From Phlyctochytrium arcticum (lineage: Eukaryota > Chytridiomycota > Chytridiomycetes > Chytridiales > Chytridiaceae): DNA of 64,000 nucleotides. Under the pieces are notes generated by a model. It was given only the letters and a program-made list of their open reading frames with translations. It did no database searches and was not told the origin of the DNA. Positions 45,807-57,500 of the stretch are shown piece by piece (position 1 is the stretch's first letter; every line of letters begins with the position of its first letter). Both the position numbers and the translations under genes were made by a program. The stretch spans positions 806,001 through 870,000 of the forward strand of contig JAHLKI010000002.1 in the NCBI GenBank assembly GCA_025602905.1, given 5' to 3'.

Positions 45807-46175
45807 ACACCCGCCACCAAACCAAAAAACCTCGGAAACTTGGAGCGGCTCGAATTCTTCGAGCTGCGAACGACCGAAGAAATCCCAGAAACTGTTGCGA
45901 ATGCGGCAAGGGCATTCGACTCACTGCTGGAAACCGAAGCTTTTAAAAATACTTTTGAGAAGCCGGAAAATTTATCCCATGAACCCTTTTTAAAAAATGT
46001 ATCGGAGGCAGATGTCCATGTTTGCTTTACGAGCGCAGAGAGCTACAATGAAAAGATTACATCAAATCTACCGTCAAAAGACTATCGTATGGATACCGAG
46101 TATGGCTGGCTTGACATCGTCCATGACGCATCAGGTAGACTGGACAATGTGTTTACACATTGGCATCGGTTGTAG
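45807..46175 (+). CDS. Hypothetical protein, 5' end unresolved
   Basis: The plus-strand frame is open from an acceptor-like site (gacactag, ending 45806) to a stop at 46175: about 122 codons starting TPATKPKNLGNLERLEFFE and ending THWHRL. No in-frame ATG occurs before residue 94, so either a short upstream exon supplies the start or it is not a gene. An isolated ATG followed by GTGTGG near 45725 could do this, as in MCM2, but this is speculation. The composition is acidic and protein-like, with no family recognised. It lies between two minus-strand genes. Confidence 0.35.
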   Translation, partial: TPATKPKNLGNLERLEFFELRTTEEIPETVANAARAFDSLLETEAFKNTFEKPENLSHEPFLKNVSEADVHVCFTSAESYNEKITSNLPSKDYRMDTEYGWLDIVHDASGRLDNVFTHWHRL

Positions 46176-46294
46176 TTTAGATCGCAGCTTATCTGTGTGA
46201 TATACTATTGGAAAACATATATACAAGTCGTATAGGATAGTCAAAAAATCTAAGTCTAATTACCATTCGCCCTGCGTACTTTGCATTGTGAATG

Positions 46295-48709
46295 TCATCG
46301 AACACGCTCCGTTGAGCACAACTGCACATACTCGTCCATTCCCCTATCCAACCGCGTGACCGTTCCGTCCTTGACAACATGCACCTCATTGGCCGTCTCC
46401 TTGACAAAATATTGATCGTGGGAGACAAGAACAGCCGCGCCGCCGTACTCTTTCAGAGCATCGATCAGTGCTTGTGTGGTCAGGAAGTCCAAGTGATTGG
46501 TCGGTTCATCTAGGATGAACAAGTGAGGCGCAGTCTGGAAAGTGGAAAGTGCAAAGGCAACTCGGACCATCTGTCCACCACTGAGAGATCGTAGCGAGTT
46601 GACAGCGGTTTCATCCTTGATGCCATACTTTCCAAGGTGAGCGCGACAATCCTGCTCTTTGAGATTCAGCCCGGGTCGAGACTGCAGGAGAAGGGATACG
46701 GGGGTAGTCTCTGAGGGGTATTGATGTAAATCGTCTACATGGTGCTGGGTAAAATATCCAATTTTGGCGGATGGGTGACGATGGATGATGCCCTTCATGG
46801 CGGAGAGCTCGCCTGCGAGTGCTTTGATTAACGTTGACTTCCCGCTGCCGTTGGCACCGACAATGGCGACACGCCCAGCGGGCCCAACGTTAAGAGTGAC
46901 ATTAGCCAAGATCGGTGGAAGCTTGGGATCATACCCAACTGAGATGCCGTCCACTTCCAAAAGAGAGCCGGCCTGACGTAATGGTGCTGGTTCCGGGAAG
47001 CTCCACCGTGATAAAACGTCCTCATGTTCAACCTCAATATCAGAGCGAGTGCTCTCAAAGTACCCCATGCGATCCCGGTTGAGCTTGAAACGATGGCCCT
47101 TTTCATTCACTTCCATTCCCATACGTTCCAGTTTTCGCTGCTTGGAAGCCATATTCACCACCATCTTATCATTGTGACTCCGTTTAGCGCGAACCATGCC
47201 CTCGCGGACACTCTTTTCTGCCACAGCCTTCTTTCGTTCGAGCGCATCTGCCATCTTTTGTGTGTTCTTCTTTTTAGACTCTGTATTTTCCAAATATTCA
47301 TCAAAGTTTCCGGTGTGATACGTCAATTTGCAATCCTTGTAGACAATGATTTCCTGAGTGACGGCATTCAGAAAGGCGCGATCGTGAGAGACCGCTACGA
47401 AGGTAGTGTCTTCTAAGCCTCCAAGATAGTTTTGCAGCCAAATAATAGCAGGTAGATCCAAATGATTGGTAGGCTCATCCAGCAGAAGAATGTCAGGCGC
47501 AATATGTAAAGCAGAGGCTAACGCAACACGAATTCGCCATCCACCAGACAGTTCTCCAAGTGGTCTATCATGCCAACTGTTGGGAAAACCAAGACCTTTT
47601 AAGATCGATCTTGCCTTACTCTCCGCGGATGCCTCATCGTGTAGCTCCATAATGGCATACAGTTCGGCTAGTAGATTCTGTGCTTCTCTAGCAGCCTCGT
47701 CAACTTCATCCTGCTCTACCGAATCATCCAATTTCGCGTGCATTTTGGTCGACTCTGCTTCAAGCTCGTTCAACTTTCGACGTGCCGCGGCACCTCGGGC
47801 ACCACTACGCTTGATTGACAAATCACGCATATCAGCTGTTTCGGCCAACAGTCGGGCATATCGCACTTGTCTCATCGTTTGGGCTATTTGCAACGGATTC
47901 GAAGCTTCCAAGGCTGCTTGAATTAGCTGAAACTCTTTGCGAAGCCGTGCTAGCTTCCGATCCGCGTTCATGACAACTGACACCACTGGCTCCGCCATCT
48001 CGACTCCCTCCAACTGCTCGACATACAGCACGCGAATGTTGGTAGGAAAACCAATCAGCTGATTGTAACCCATGGCTCTTAACAGAGTTGACTTTCCGAC
48101 CCCATTCCGCCCGATTAACCCGTAATGCACACCCTTGAAGAGCTTTAGATGCGCATCAACCAGCAATGCACGATCTCCAATGGTGATATTCACATCCTTC
48201 AAGTCGACATCGTTTGACAAAGTCTCCAATGTTTCCTTATGAAAACGCGAAACTTGAGAGGTCGCAACCAATTCGGACTTTTTAGGCGCGCGCAGAGGTT
48301 TGGAGCTCTTCTTTGGTGCAGGAACTGAAGGCATGAGTAGGTCGGGTTCAGAGATAGCAAATACTTGAACATCTCGATCTGTCTTCGGTCGTAGTGCGGT
48401 GATATCTTTAGTGATCCGCTCGGTAGCATTAAGACCAAGGGTTTGATCCAAATCAAGCTTCTTGATCTCGGACGTCAGCTCAGCAACCTCTAGATTTGTG
48501 GGTTTCGCCGACTGGAATTCGTTGAAAAAGCTGTCAATTTTGTCGTCGGTCCAGCCCGCGTCGGAGAGGAAATCTTGAGTAATTTCCCTGATGTCTTCGA
48601 GGCTCGGGTCTCCAGAAGTACTATCGAGGGCGGAATTGATGTACTCTTCTGTGTCATCGTTCAGTAAACCCGACGGCAGCAGCGATAGAAAATCCTGAGC
48701 GGATGGCAT
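46295..48709 (-). CDS. ABCF-family ATPase (two ABC domains, no membrane spans)
   Basis: Intronless, 804 aa from MPSAQDFLSLLPSG. The frame extends 122 codons further upstream through a hydrophobic stretch, but the N-terminus from the chosen ATG is typical of soluble ABCF proteins. Domain 1 has Walker A GRNGVGKST, signature LSGGW and LLLDEPTNHLD. The ABCF-specific linker with charged helices (KKKNTQKMADALERKKAVAE) follows. Domain 2 has GANGSGKST, LSGGQ and LFILDEPTNHLD. The family acts on ribosomes (Gcn20, New1, Arb1). The N-terminal helical domain before the first ABC is Gcn20/ABCF3-like in length. The exact subfamily is not settled. Confidence 0.9.
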   Translation of the reverse strand: MPSAQDFLSLLPSGLLNDDTEEYINSALDSTSGDPSLEDIREITQDFLSDAGWTDDKIDSFFNEFQSAKPTNLEVAELTSEIKKLDLDQTLGLNATERITKDITALRPKTDRDVQVFAISEPDLLMPSVPAPKKSSKPLRAPKKSELVATSQVSRFHKETLETLSNDVDLKDVNITIGDRALLVDAHLKLFKGVHYGLIGRNGVGKSTLLRAMGYNQLIGFPTNIRVLYVEQLEGVEMAEPVVSVVMNADRKLARLRKEFQLIQAALEASNPLQIAQTMRQVRYARLLAETADMRDLSIKRSGARGAAARRKLNELEAESTKMHAKLDDSVEQDEVDEAAREAQNLLAELYAIMELHDEASAESKARSILKGLGFPNSWHDRPLGELSGGWRIRVALASALHIAPDILLLDEPTNHLDLPAIIWLQNYLGGLEDTTFVAVSHDRAFLNAVTQEIIVYKDCKLTYHTGNFDEYLENTESKKKNTQKMADALERKKAVAEKSVREGMVRAKRSHNDKMVVNMASKQRKLERMGMEVNEKGHRFKLNRDRMGYFESTRSDIEVEHEDVLSRWSFPEPAPLRQAGSLLEVDGISVGYDPKLPPILANVTLNVGPAGRVAIVGANGSGKSTLIKALAGELSAMKGIIHRHPSAKIGYFTQHHVDDLHQYPSETTPVSLLLQSRPGLNLKEQDCRAHLGKYGIKDETAVNSLRSLSGGQMVRVAFALSTFQTAPHLFILDEPTNHLDFLTTQALIDALKEYGGAAVLVSHDQYFVKETANEVHVVKDGTVTRLDRGMDEYVQLCSTERVR

Positions 48710-49205
48710 AGTGTATATTGGAAAAGTATGTTTTGAAGGTCTAGGAAACGGCAACTGGCGGTGGTCTGAGCAATGGCAGTATCTTGTTTGAGGCCTCTCT
48801 ATATAGCGCTGGGTGGTGATCAGTGAGCATCGGCAACGGTTTTGACGGTTCACATATACAAATCTTCTGTGGGTGAGTTTTTGCTGATTCGCAATTTCAG
48901 CAATTTCTGGATGCTCATATTCATTTGACCTAAAAAATCTAAATGATTCTAGCTCGCGTGAGAGAATTTCAGAGAGAATTTCGGCGCGAGCAACGAGATG
49001 CCAACAAAGTAATGCCAAACTGGTACAGAAGACAAAAACAAAAGTAGCCACAGCACCATGAATAGGAATGGACAAGAGGTGGGTGCCAATACCAAATGCT
49101 CTTGGAATCTTGTCGCTCAGCTTCAGCGCAGTCGTCTAGGCCAGGTACCCTCCCAATACAAAAGAAACCTCGAGATCAGGCCCCGCCAATTGAAGAATGT
49201 AGGTT
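48710..49205. promoter_or_regulatory. Divergent region between ABCF and shugoshin genes
   Basis: About 500 nt between divergently transcribed genes. Open frames here are upstream extensions of the ABCF frame on the minus strand and a 75-codon plus frame at 49058 that has no support. Confidence 0.4.
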
Positions 49206-50857
49206 ATGACCTGCGAACCATTTATTTCAACTTGCTATTCACCCTCACAATCAGTGAAGCGGCGGTTCAAAAAGCAAAATTATGAAATCATCAAGTTTGG
49301 GACCTTTTGTTTATTTCTTTTTTCCAAATGCCAGGCTCACATGAAATACTCATTTTTAAGGACAAATGCACTGTATGCTGCCCAGCTTCGGGGAATAGAG
49401 ACTCAGCGTGTGGAATTACTCGTACAGTGACAGTACCATCTGCTCTCTAAGTGGCATAAACTTATCTAAAGTAGGATACAATATCAACCCTCCGGCAAGA
49501 AATCAACTCTTTAAACTTGGAACAGCAAAAAGCCGACGTTCATGATAGCGAAAACCTTCACGTAGGAATAAATGCGCAAGAATGCGTTCAATCCGCTAAA
49601 CCGTAACACGTCGACTATAGTTGTTGGCTCAAATCGCTCTAAATACGTCAAGAGCACTTCTTGACACACTTGCAGCAAATGTTACTTTGGTTGATAACAC
49701 ATTGCTACCACTTGCAAGGCTGGTTGCATCAAACATACGCGCGCAAGGTCCGCAGTGAGCGACTACATTCGTTTGGTGGATTAGCTACTCACGCAAACAA
49801 TCGCTTCAGATGAGCGCAAAGGAAACCCAGAACTGGTGGTAAAGAACAAAATTGGAGCGGCGATAAGCCAACGATCTCTAAAAGAGAATCATCCCGAAGA
49901 CAAGACAGTACCTGGTGGTGCTCGAAAGCGGGAAGGCAGCAGGTGTACAGCATCTGCGCGAGAAAAAGACTATTACTTATATCATTGTCCAGGCCAAGTA
50001 CTGAAAATTTAGTACGCCTGTCACCCATCCCAGAAAGGGGCGAGTACGATGAAAGCATGGGTGGAAATGAGCCCCAAAATGATTGTTCGGCACAAGGTCA
50101 AACTCGTCTAATGCCTCCCGATCAAGCTGACCCATCTCATCCGCGGAAGAGAATCAAAGCGAGTGGCTCATCATTGGACGAGGTTTATTCTCACACTGCG
50201 CAAATGGCGGAATTATCCAATATGCAAACGTCGCGCAACATTCTGTCCATACCAACTTGCGCGAGCAGCAAAGAACCGATAGGCCTATCCGAAACATTCA
50301 TCAATACCGGTCCTGCCCTCCTACATCGGGAGACATGCTGTTCACCGCCACGAGAATCCAGCACAAAAACAGCCACGCCACGGAAAACAGGTGAGTGCCA
50401 TTCGTAAGGACAGCTTGTGTTTGCATTAATCAACTGTTGCAAAGCTCCGCTCGAAAGCAGGTCCCGTAGACGGACAAGTAAACTGACGAGCTATGCTTTG
50501 CCTTCACTAAGAGAGTACGATTGGCAACTATTCACTTCTTTCTCATGACTGACCCGTATTCTATAGGAAATTAAGACGAGGTTTGCCTGGGACACACAAA
50601 TACTACATATGGACTCTAACGCCCTCCCCCTTCAAGAAGATAGTAACAGGGATAGTTTGCGCAAGTCTCGCGCTTCAAAAACGCATCGGTCAACCACACC
50701 CATGAAGCCACGGCCGGTAAACTTGCAAATATCCCCAACACAACATACAGCCGAAAACGCCAATACGCACTCTTTGCCCACGCCCCCAAAAGTAGTTGAG
50801 TCTACTTGGGAAGTCTCGGCACTCCAACCTGTTGACGAAGGACAAGGGTGTGATTAA
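49206..50857 (+). CDS. SGO1: Shugoshin (centromeric cohesion protector)
   Basis: Nine exons: 49206-49294, 49361-49421, 49475-49561, 49621-49747, 49810-49942, 49993-50390, 50445-50514, 50567-50580, 50637-50857; 399 aa. The N-terminal basic lead KRRFKKQNYEIIK joins by splicing to a coiled coil (LRGIETQRVELL, then DTISTLRQEINSL), the shugoshin N-terminal domain that binds PP2A. The C-terminal conserved box is SRRRTSKLTSYALPSLREKLRR, which reads into EDSNRD only through a 14-nt exon. It protects cohesin at centromeres. The start is uncertain (MTCEPF has no homology) and the donor of intron 4 (GTCCGC) is weak. Both conserved boxes and the phase closure at all eight junctions support the call. Confidence 0.8.
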
Positions 50858-51241
50858 CCCGAAATTGCGCAGTCAATGGAAAAATAGTCGTTAAGCAGAG
50901 ATATAGTTGGGGGGCCAGTTGTTGTGACAATGCTCGCTAGAGCGGATTGTGCCCAATCTGCACAAATGTTTTTGGATGTATAGGCAAGGCCTTGACTAGA
51001 TGCTGTAAACAAAGTTTGTTCCAAATTGTAAGGTTTGTTCCAAATTTGTGGGTTTGCAGAACAAGCCGCAAGTCAAAATTGCCGCTTGCCCAACTCGGAA
51101 AGTTCAACGGCGCTGTCCATCTAAATTCAACCTGGCACGAAGCTTGACCACCGAAAAGCTTTGAATCGTTTGGGGCAGTTGTCAGTCTGCAACTTTGCAA
51201 ATTTGAGTGGTGGAAGTCCCAAGTGGAGATTTTGAAGATTT
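50858..51241. other. Intergenic, no gene seen
   Basis: 3' flank of shugoshin and upstream region of the GH5-like gene. Short frames on both strands, no support. A signal-peptide exon for the GH5-like protein could hide here, but I did not find one in phase. Confidence 0.4.
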
Positions 51242-52915
51242 ATGGCAAATTCGTTTGTCACCCGTGTTGGAGTTGAACTGGTGGAGAACAACACTTCACT
51301 GCGTTTCTTGTCGTTCAACACCCCAACATTGCACCTGCATGACGACCCAGAATTCATTGTTCCTACCCCTTACGAACAGGACGATGTGCTTTCGTCCATT
51401 CAGCAACTTGGCGGGCGAGTCGTGCGAACATATACCTTGGCTATTCAAAAACCGAGTGAAGCAGCATCAACCGATACCACTAAACACATCATCAAACTGA
51501 ATGGCAAAATTTCACTGAATGACCGAGTGTTTCGAGCATTAGATAATGCACTGGCACTGGCCGGTCAGCGAAACATTAAAGTTATAATACCATTGGTGGA
51601 TCGATTGGAATTTTGGGGAGGAACCGGCAGTTTCGCACAATTGGTCGACTCTAGGAAATCCGAGGCTTCATTTTACACTGATCCCTCAGTACGGGATGCA
51701 TTCAAAGATGTCATACAGCAAGTATTGTCGAGAGTCAATACGGTCAACAATATCACGTATAAAGACGATCCCGCCATTCTAGCTTGGGAAACCGGGAACG
51801 AGCTCGAGTTTGAAGGCAAGAGGGTACCCGGAGAATGGACTTCTGACATTGCCAAGTACATTAAAAGCATTGACCCAAATCACCTCGTGGTGGACGGCTC
51901 TTGGAAGCACGGCTGGGATGATTCAGTTCTGAACGATCCCAATATTGACATATACTCAAATCACTACTACCGGTCGATCGATTTCTCCGTAGGCGAAAGC
52001 GTTGGCCTGGGAATCGCCGCGCTGGTCATGCTTTCGAGTTTGATTGTCTTGGTGCTGGCATCATGTTTCCCGAATGCACTCCGATATTTACGACATGGCC
52101 AGTCCAAGTCTTCCACAATGGTGAGTGTCTGCGCGGTTGAGCTATATCGTGTAGCTACTAATGGAGAATGATTACATTAGCGTCGTCGGCGTATCCTGCG
52201 ATTTGTAACGATTGGCGTCGCGCTTGCCGGCATAGTTGGTTCAGTAACCGGCATAACATTAATGGTTGTCGATCGGCACTCAAATCCGCGGTACGGCGCA
52301 TGGACGGAGCAAGATGCTTCCATCATCAACTCTCATAAGAAGGTTTTCATTACCGGGGAATACGGTCTTGCCTCAACAAAGTCGATGGCGGAAGTCATGG
52401 AACGGGTTATAAGCAAAACACCTTCAATGGCGGGTGCACTGCTGTGGAGTTTACGTGGGCATGCGAATTCGGGAGGATTTTACGTCCACTCCGAATTACA
52501 CGGATACAATTCATATCATCACCCAGGGTTTCCGGCCGCGCCAGGATTCGGCGAGGATGAGCAGGATGTTATGAATCTCGCCAAGTCCAACTCCGGGAAA
52601 CTCGCCACGTCTCTTGGATTTGCTTTGCCGGCACCAACGGTGCCAATAGCTCCAGTCTTGCTCAACGCAACCAAACCGAATCTTACATGGAGGGGATCCG
52701 CTGGAGCAGATAGGTACGATATAGAGCGATCGGATGGCGCCAATAGTGACGCCTTCAAAGTCATTGCGGCAGGCGTGCTGGACAACAAGAAGTTGGGGTC
52801 CGTACTATTTTCCGATACCCAGGTAACGCCTGGCACAACATGTAGATATAGAATTAAAGCCCGAAACGCCGTTGGCACCGGGGACCCCAGTAACATCATT
52901 GACATTACCATATAG
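51242..52915 (+). CDS. GH5-like glycoside hydrolase with internal membrane spans and C-terminal Fn3-like domain
   Basis: Two exons: 51242-52120 and 52181-52915; 537 aa. The (beta/alpha)8 pattern of GH5 endo-mannanase-like enzymes is visible: acid/base Glu187 in WETGNELEF, YSNHYY, and the nucleophile Glu353 in FITGEYG. Between these lie two hydrophobic helices, near residues 254-277 (GLGIAALVMLSSLIVLVLA) and 300-320 (FVTIGVALAGIVGSVTG), joined by a basic loop with RRRR. The membrane spans thus interrupt the catalytic barrel. The C-terminus (TVPIAPVLLNATKPNLTW...YRIKARNAVG) is Fn3-like. No N-terminal signal peptide is seen. The intron sits in the loop between the two spans. Activity and topology are open. 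Confidence 0.78.
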
Positions 52916-53008
52916 TTTTATTCCCTCATATGTATATTGCTGATACGCCCATGCACTTACTTGTAGATATACAATTTCACTAGAATCTCCTTAATTTTGA
53001 GAAAAGAA

Positions 53009-54352
53009 TCATGACCCGCGCTTGCTACTCAATATGTGCAACGGCAAGCTGCCATCGGAAGAACTTTCAATGGTATGCCCGTCCCCGCGCATACGTTGAG
53101 GCAGCCACCAAAGAAAGCTGGTCTCTCCGAGAACCGCCGAGACATTCCGCGACCAAGTTCCGAGATGATACCGGCTTGGAACAACAACGTCGGGGTGCAG
53201 AAAGTTGTCGTCCTTTGCCCGGAGAGATTCAATTGTAGTCTCGTTCCGCAAAAGCATTCGCATCTTTTCTGAGCATTAGCCAGCCAGTTCATCAAACCAT
53301 CACTTCAATTGTAAAGCTTTACCTGTTCTGAGAAGAGAACACAAATTATACTAGTAACGGGGATCAAAATCATCATGTTGGCAGCAATGATCAGTGCCTA
53401 TGGATCAGATCAGTGTCTTTATTTCGAGATCTAAAGCGATAGTAGATGTGGAGTACCTCCAAAACACTGATGACTGGAGCATCATCGGGTGCGGGGCCTT
53501 CACGTAACCGTTTGGCTTCGATTGCAAGGTCCACCAGGCGAGCAAAAACGGAAAAAATGAGGGAGATGCACGAAAGAAGAAGGAAGACGAGAAAGCGGAT
53601 AAAGTGGCCATGATTGGCGTGGCCAATACAAGTGTCTGGTGCGACTTTTAAGTGATGGCACAGGCAAGTGACGAAAACACGCAAGTGTCTTACTTAACCA
53701 TTCACCTGCCTCCATTGCATCAATATCGCTCTAATGTATCAGCAATTGAAAACGAGACTATTTCACTTACAGTGATGATCCATCCTCAGAACGCAACGAC
53801 CACATCTCCTACAGTGGTGGGTGCGTTCCGGTTTGAAGCTGTTGCAGATTGTGCAAAACGATGGGACATTGATCAGAGCTGTCCCATCGGCATTCAATGA
53901 AGTATCGGGGAGTTCTCCAAACATTCCCAGCCCTGTGTCCACACAAAATGCTCAGAAATATGCTGCTGTTTATCATTGGAAAGCAGACTAACCAGGTGGT
54001 TCCCAGCCTTCTTTGACTTTGCCAGGATCTGTTCGATACACAGATCGCATTAAATGAGGCAGTAGCGGGTTCTAGATGGACAAGACACACACCTGAGAAC
54101 ACACAAAGTGCGTAATTACACATCATGAGACCAAGAATGGTGTTTAGAACGAGGAGAAATAGTCCACCATTGACCGTTATGGGTGTCAGCCATGGACGTA
54201 TTATCGCCAATTGAACGACCGTAGGTACACCTGTAACTGATTGTAGACGACACAGTTAGGTCAAGTTTGAGGCAATCGTGAACAAGGAACGTACGGAGCA
54301 GGAAGGCGACCACAGCAGTACGGAAGTCAGTTGGCTTCCTATCCTCAGTCAT
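53009..54352 (-). CDS. DHHC palmitoyltransferase
   Basis: Eight exons: 54352-54295, 54230-54093, 54028-53993, 53932-53771, 53705-53694, 53635-53457, 53397-53323, 53263-53009; 304 aa. Four hydrophobic segments are visible, with the DPG motif ([12 protein letters not shown]) after the second. The Cys-rich domain is [30 protein letters not shown], then EWLN from a 12-nt exon, then [15 protein letters not shown]. The C-terminal [12 protein letters not shown] corresponds to the TTxE motif. It S-acylates membrane proteins by a Cys-acyl intermediate. The usual Pro after DHHC is Glu here (DHHCEW). Closest in layout to Pfa4/ZDHHC6-type enzymes, uncertain. Phase closes over all seven introns. Confidence 0.85.
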
Positions 54353-54559
54353 ATTATGTCGGGCTTTGGGGGCATTTCTCAGCGTGTTGTGATCCAGGTC
54401 TGACGGATCTCACTCTGGATCTCGCCCAGGCCGCAGACACGTCAAATGTTGGACCAAAGATGTGACATAGCGCGTTGCCGAAAAATAACTCATGCCAAAT
54501 GATGTATAATGAAGCACAATACAGAAATGCTATATGCCAAAATGATGACCGTACTAGTC

Positions 54560-57500
54560 CTACTCATCAGCGTCGTCAAAAAGGCCTTCTGTGCCTTTTC
54601 TTCGTCGCTCCGTAGCCGTCCGGCCAACGCTAGTGGCGCCCGCAGCCGGCGGAACCATCTCAATACCTTCGCTATCATTATCGCGTCCATAGGCTGATGG
54701 AGAGGATGATGATCTTGTAAACTCTTTTTGCAAACGCTTGACTCCAGCCGACGCGCCGACAGTACCGTTCCGCAGAAGGGTACCATCCATAATGTTGTCC
54801 ACGTCAACTCCCTTATCTTTCAAACGTTTACCAGCCTCCTTTGCCGCCTCTCGTACTGTAACTTTGGCAACGTTGTAGGCCGGCCGCGCCATCCCGGTAT
54901 ACCAGGTTGCGTATGCAGCTACAAAGTGATGCATTAGCAAGGGCTCGCGACGTCGACGTTCGTAACAACTCACCACAAGCCATTACGATCAGCATGAGGA
55001 AATAAATTGGATTCGACAGCACGGCGATAAATTCATTCCATCCCAGGAAAACTGTCATGACGACAAACCACATCGGGATCTTGGCCGTGGTAACAACGAT
55101 TGAGCGCTTTGCTTCCACGAACAACAGATCTGCTTCCCGCTTAAACTTGTCGCGCAACGTTTGTAACTTGGCAGGAGACAAGACCACCAGCGAGGCCGCA
55201 TCGAAACGCTATTTAGAGAAGAAAACTTAGTGTTCTTGCGGTTGTACCTGCATAGACACGAAAATCAGTACCTCATCCTCTACAATATCCTTATCAAGTT
55301 GTGAAAGGGGCACGTCGATCTTTGAGTACAGAAGGGATAATGAGTCGGCTTCATCTCTGGCCTTGCTGAACTGGCCATCAATATCATCGCCGGGCTTCCA
55401 GACGCGTGGAAGACCCGCGTCATCGTAGCGGAATCGGTCCTCAAACTTGTGCCGCAAGCGTTCGATTACGCGAACTTCAGCAAATTCGTCACGGATCGTT
55501 TTCTGAAGAATTTCCCAAGCCTGGAGCTTTAGGTCTTGGACGGATGCAGTTTTCTGTTGCTCAGAGACATCAAAACCACTCAACCGTTCCTTCAGCTGCG
55601 TTTGAGCATTTGACAGTGTTTCATTAAACACGTTGATCACTTTGGGCCAAACATCCGATGGGCTGTCGTTCAAAAGAACCTCGACTGGTTCCGCCAGCGA
55701 ATTGGTCACAAACTTCTCCAGCGTCTTGACCATCCGTTCCATCGCCTCTGCTTTGCGCTTGTTTGCGATTTCTTCAATTTCATCACGGAACTGCGCAAAG
55801 TAGTCCTGTCCACTCCAGTTGGCATCCTTCAACTTGGTGTTTTCGGCAACAGTTGAGTAGTAAGATTGCGCTTCCTCACGCGCTTCGTTCAGCTTACGAG
55901 CAAACTCGCCGTCATCGTCTTTCAACTTTTCGGCAAGATTGTCGTTAAACTTTTGCAGAGCCTTCTTGTGCAGATTTCGCAGCTGTTGCACGTAGTAGAC
56001 ATGTAGCACAGTCGACATCTTCTCGATAAACTCGTCGCGCTTTTTCTGGTATACTTCCTTGTTGTAACGACTGCCGTCGTGGTCAAATGCAACCAGAGCT
56101 TTGCCAAAATGCGCAGAAATCTCAGTACCGAGGGTTTCCAGCACGTTGCCGGCCTCGAGCTGGCTGCGATATCCTTTGATGTCCGTGCTAAAATCTTCGT
56201 AGGCTACGCGCATGATCTCATCGCAGCGATATTGAGCCAGCAGTTGCTGTTGAGTGGGCAAGTCTAGATCGCGATTAGTCACAATCTTTTCCCAGATTGA
56301 CTCGGCAAATTTGGGGAATCCATCAGCAGGGATATGCTTGTGGAAGGCAGGTTTAAAGACATATTCGCGGTTTTGCTTATCGCAGAATCTACTACTAGTC
56401 AGCAACGAATCTCATGCGAGGGTGTAGCGGGCTCACTTACCGTTGCTTGAGTCCCGCGATTTTAGTCTCAAAATCATTGTGCGCAAAGATCTTGTGAGGA
56501 AGTGCCACAAATTGAACATCGAAATATTCACTATACAGAGAATTCTCCTTTCCGGCAGGCTACAGGAAAAGTCAATCAGCATTTCGATAGGGTATATATG
56601 GCCAATTCCATACTTTAGATAGACCATTCCAAGTCTCTTCCAGAGATTTGATCAGGGTTGCCCTAAGACTGTCAACAGGCGTTCTTCCAGTAAAATCACG
56701 AATGACGAAAAAGAGACAAGTCTTTTGTGCGCTGTGTAAACAATTGACCCGTCAGCATCAAATGTTAGTCATATCAGATGAAAACTACTTGCCCATTTTG
56801 CTGAAAGAGCTGTAGATTAACCTCAAAGACTGTTTTGAGTAATCCCAAATTGGCGCCATGGTAAAGTCCCACTTGATTTTCCCACATGTTGATTATCAGG
56901 CATTCGGCGATGGCGAGAGAGAAAAGAGCGCTCTTGCGCTCAAAGTCCTGGCAAGGCATGAGCTCCATCGCCATCAAAACTTGACTATTCCTGACAAACC
57001 TGATCTTCCCCACGCTCTCGACCGTCTGTACCCTCCACATCCAAAACCAGCAGATTGGCGTCTTCAGCCTTGCTGACCCAGATACCTAAATCTATTTCTC
57101 AGTATGACAGCTCCCATCGTTACTTGGAGAAATTGAGAGAGTTCCAACCTTTTGTGGTTTGCTGTCTGGCAGACTCATCCATGACATCAAAAGTCGTCCC
57201 AAAGAGTCGATTAAGTAGAGTACCTAACGAGCAACGAATATCAGCAAATTTAGTGGCAAATAATCCGCTTGCAGATCTCACTTTTTCCGGTACTTTGCGA
57301 CCCGAAAACCGCTACAACGTTGTAGTCGAAGCCTTGCTCTGTGATCCTCCATTTGTCTCGCATATAGTCAAGCAGCGATGACCTGGTAGGGCAAATTAGA
57401 TAACATTGGTCAAAGAACGGGACAGTCTTGACATACGTAAAGTCTTGGGTCTCATTGACCACTTGCAGGCGTGGATCTGCGGCATCAAGCATCGCCCAAC

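Noticed and set aside
45700..45924. Mitochondrial presequence form of FHIT
   Set aside because: The upstream in-frame extension is Arg/Ser-rich, but it has no homology and would run into the upstream flank of the gene; it is kept only as a remote possibility.
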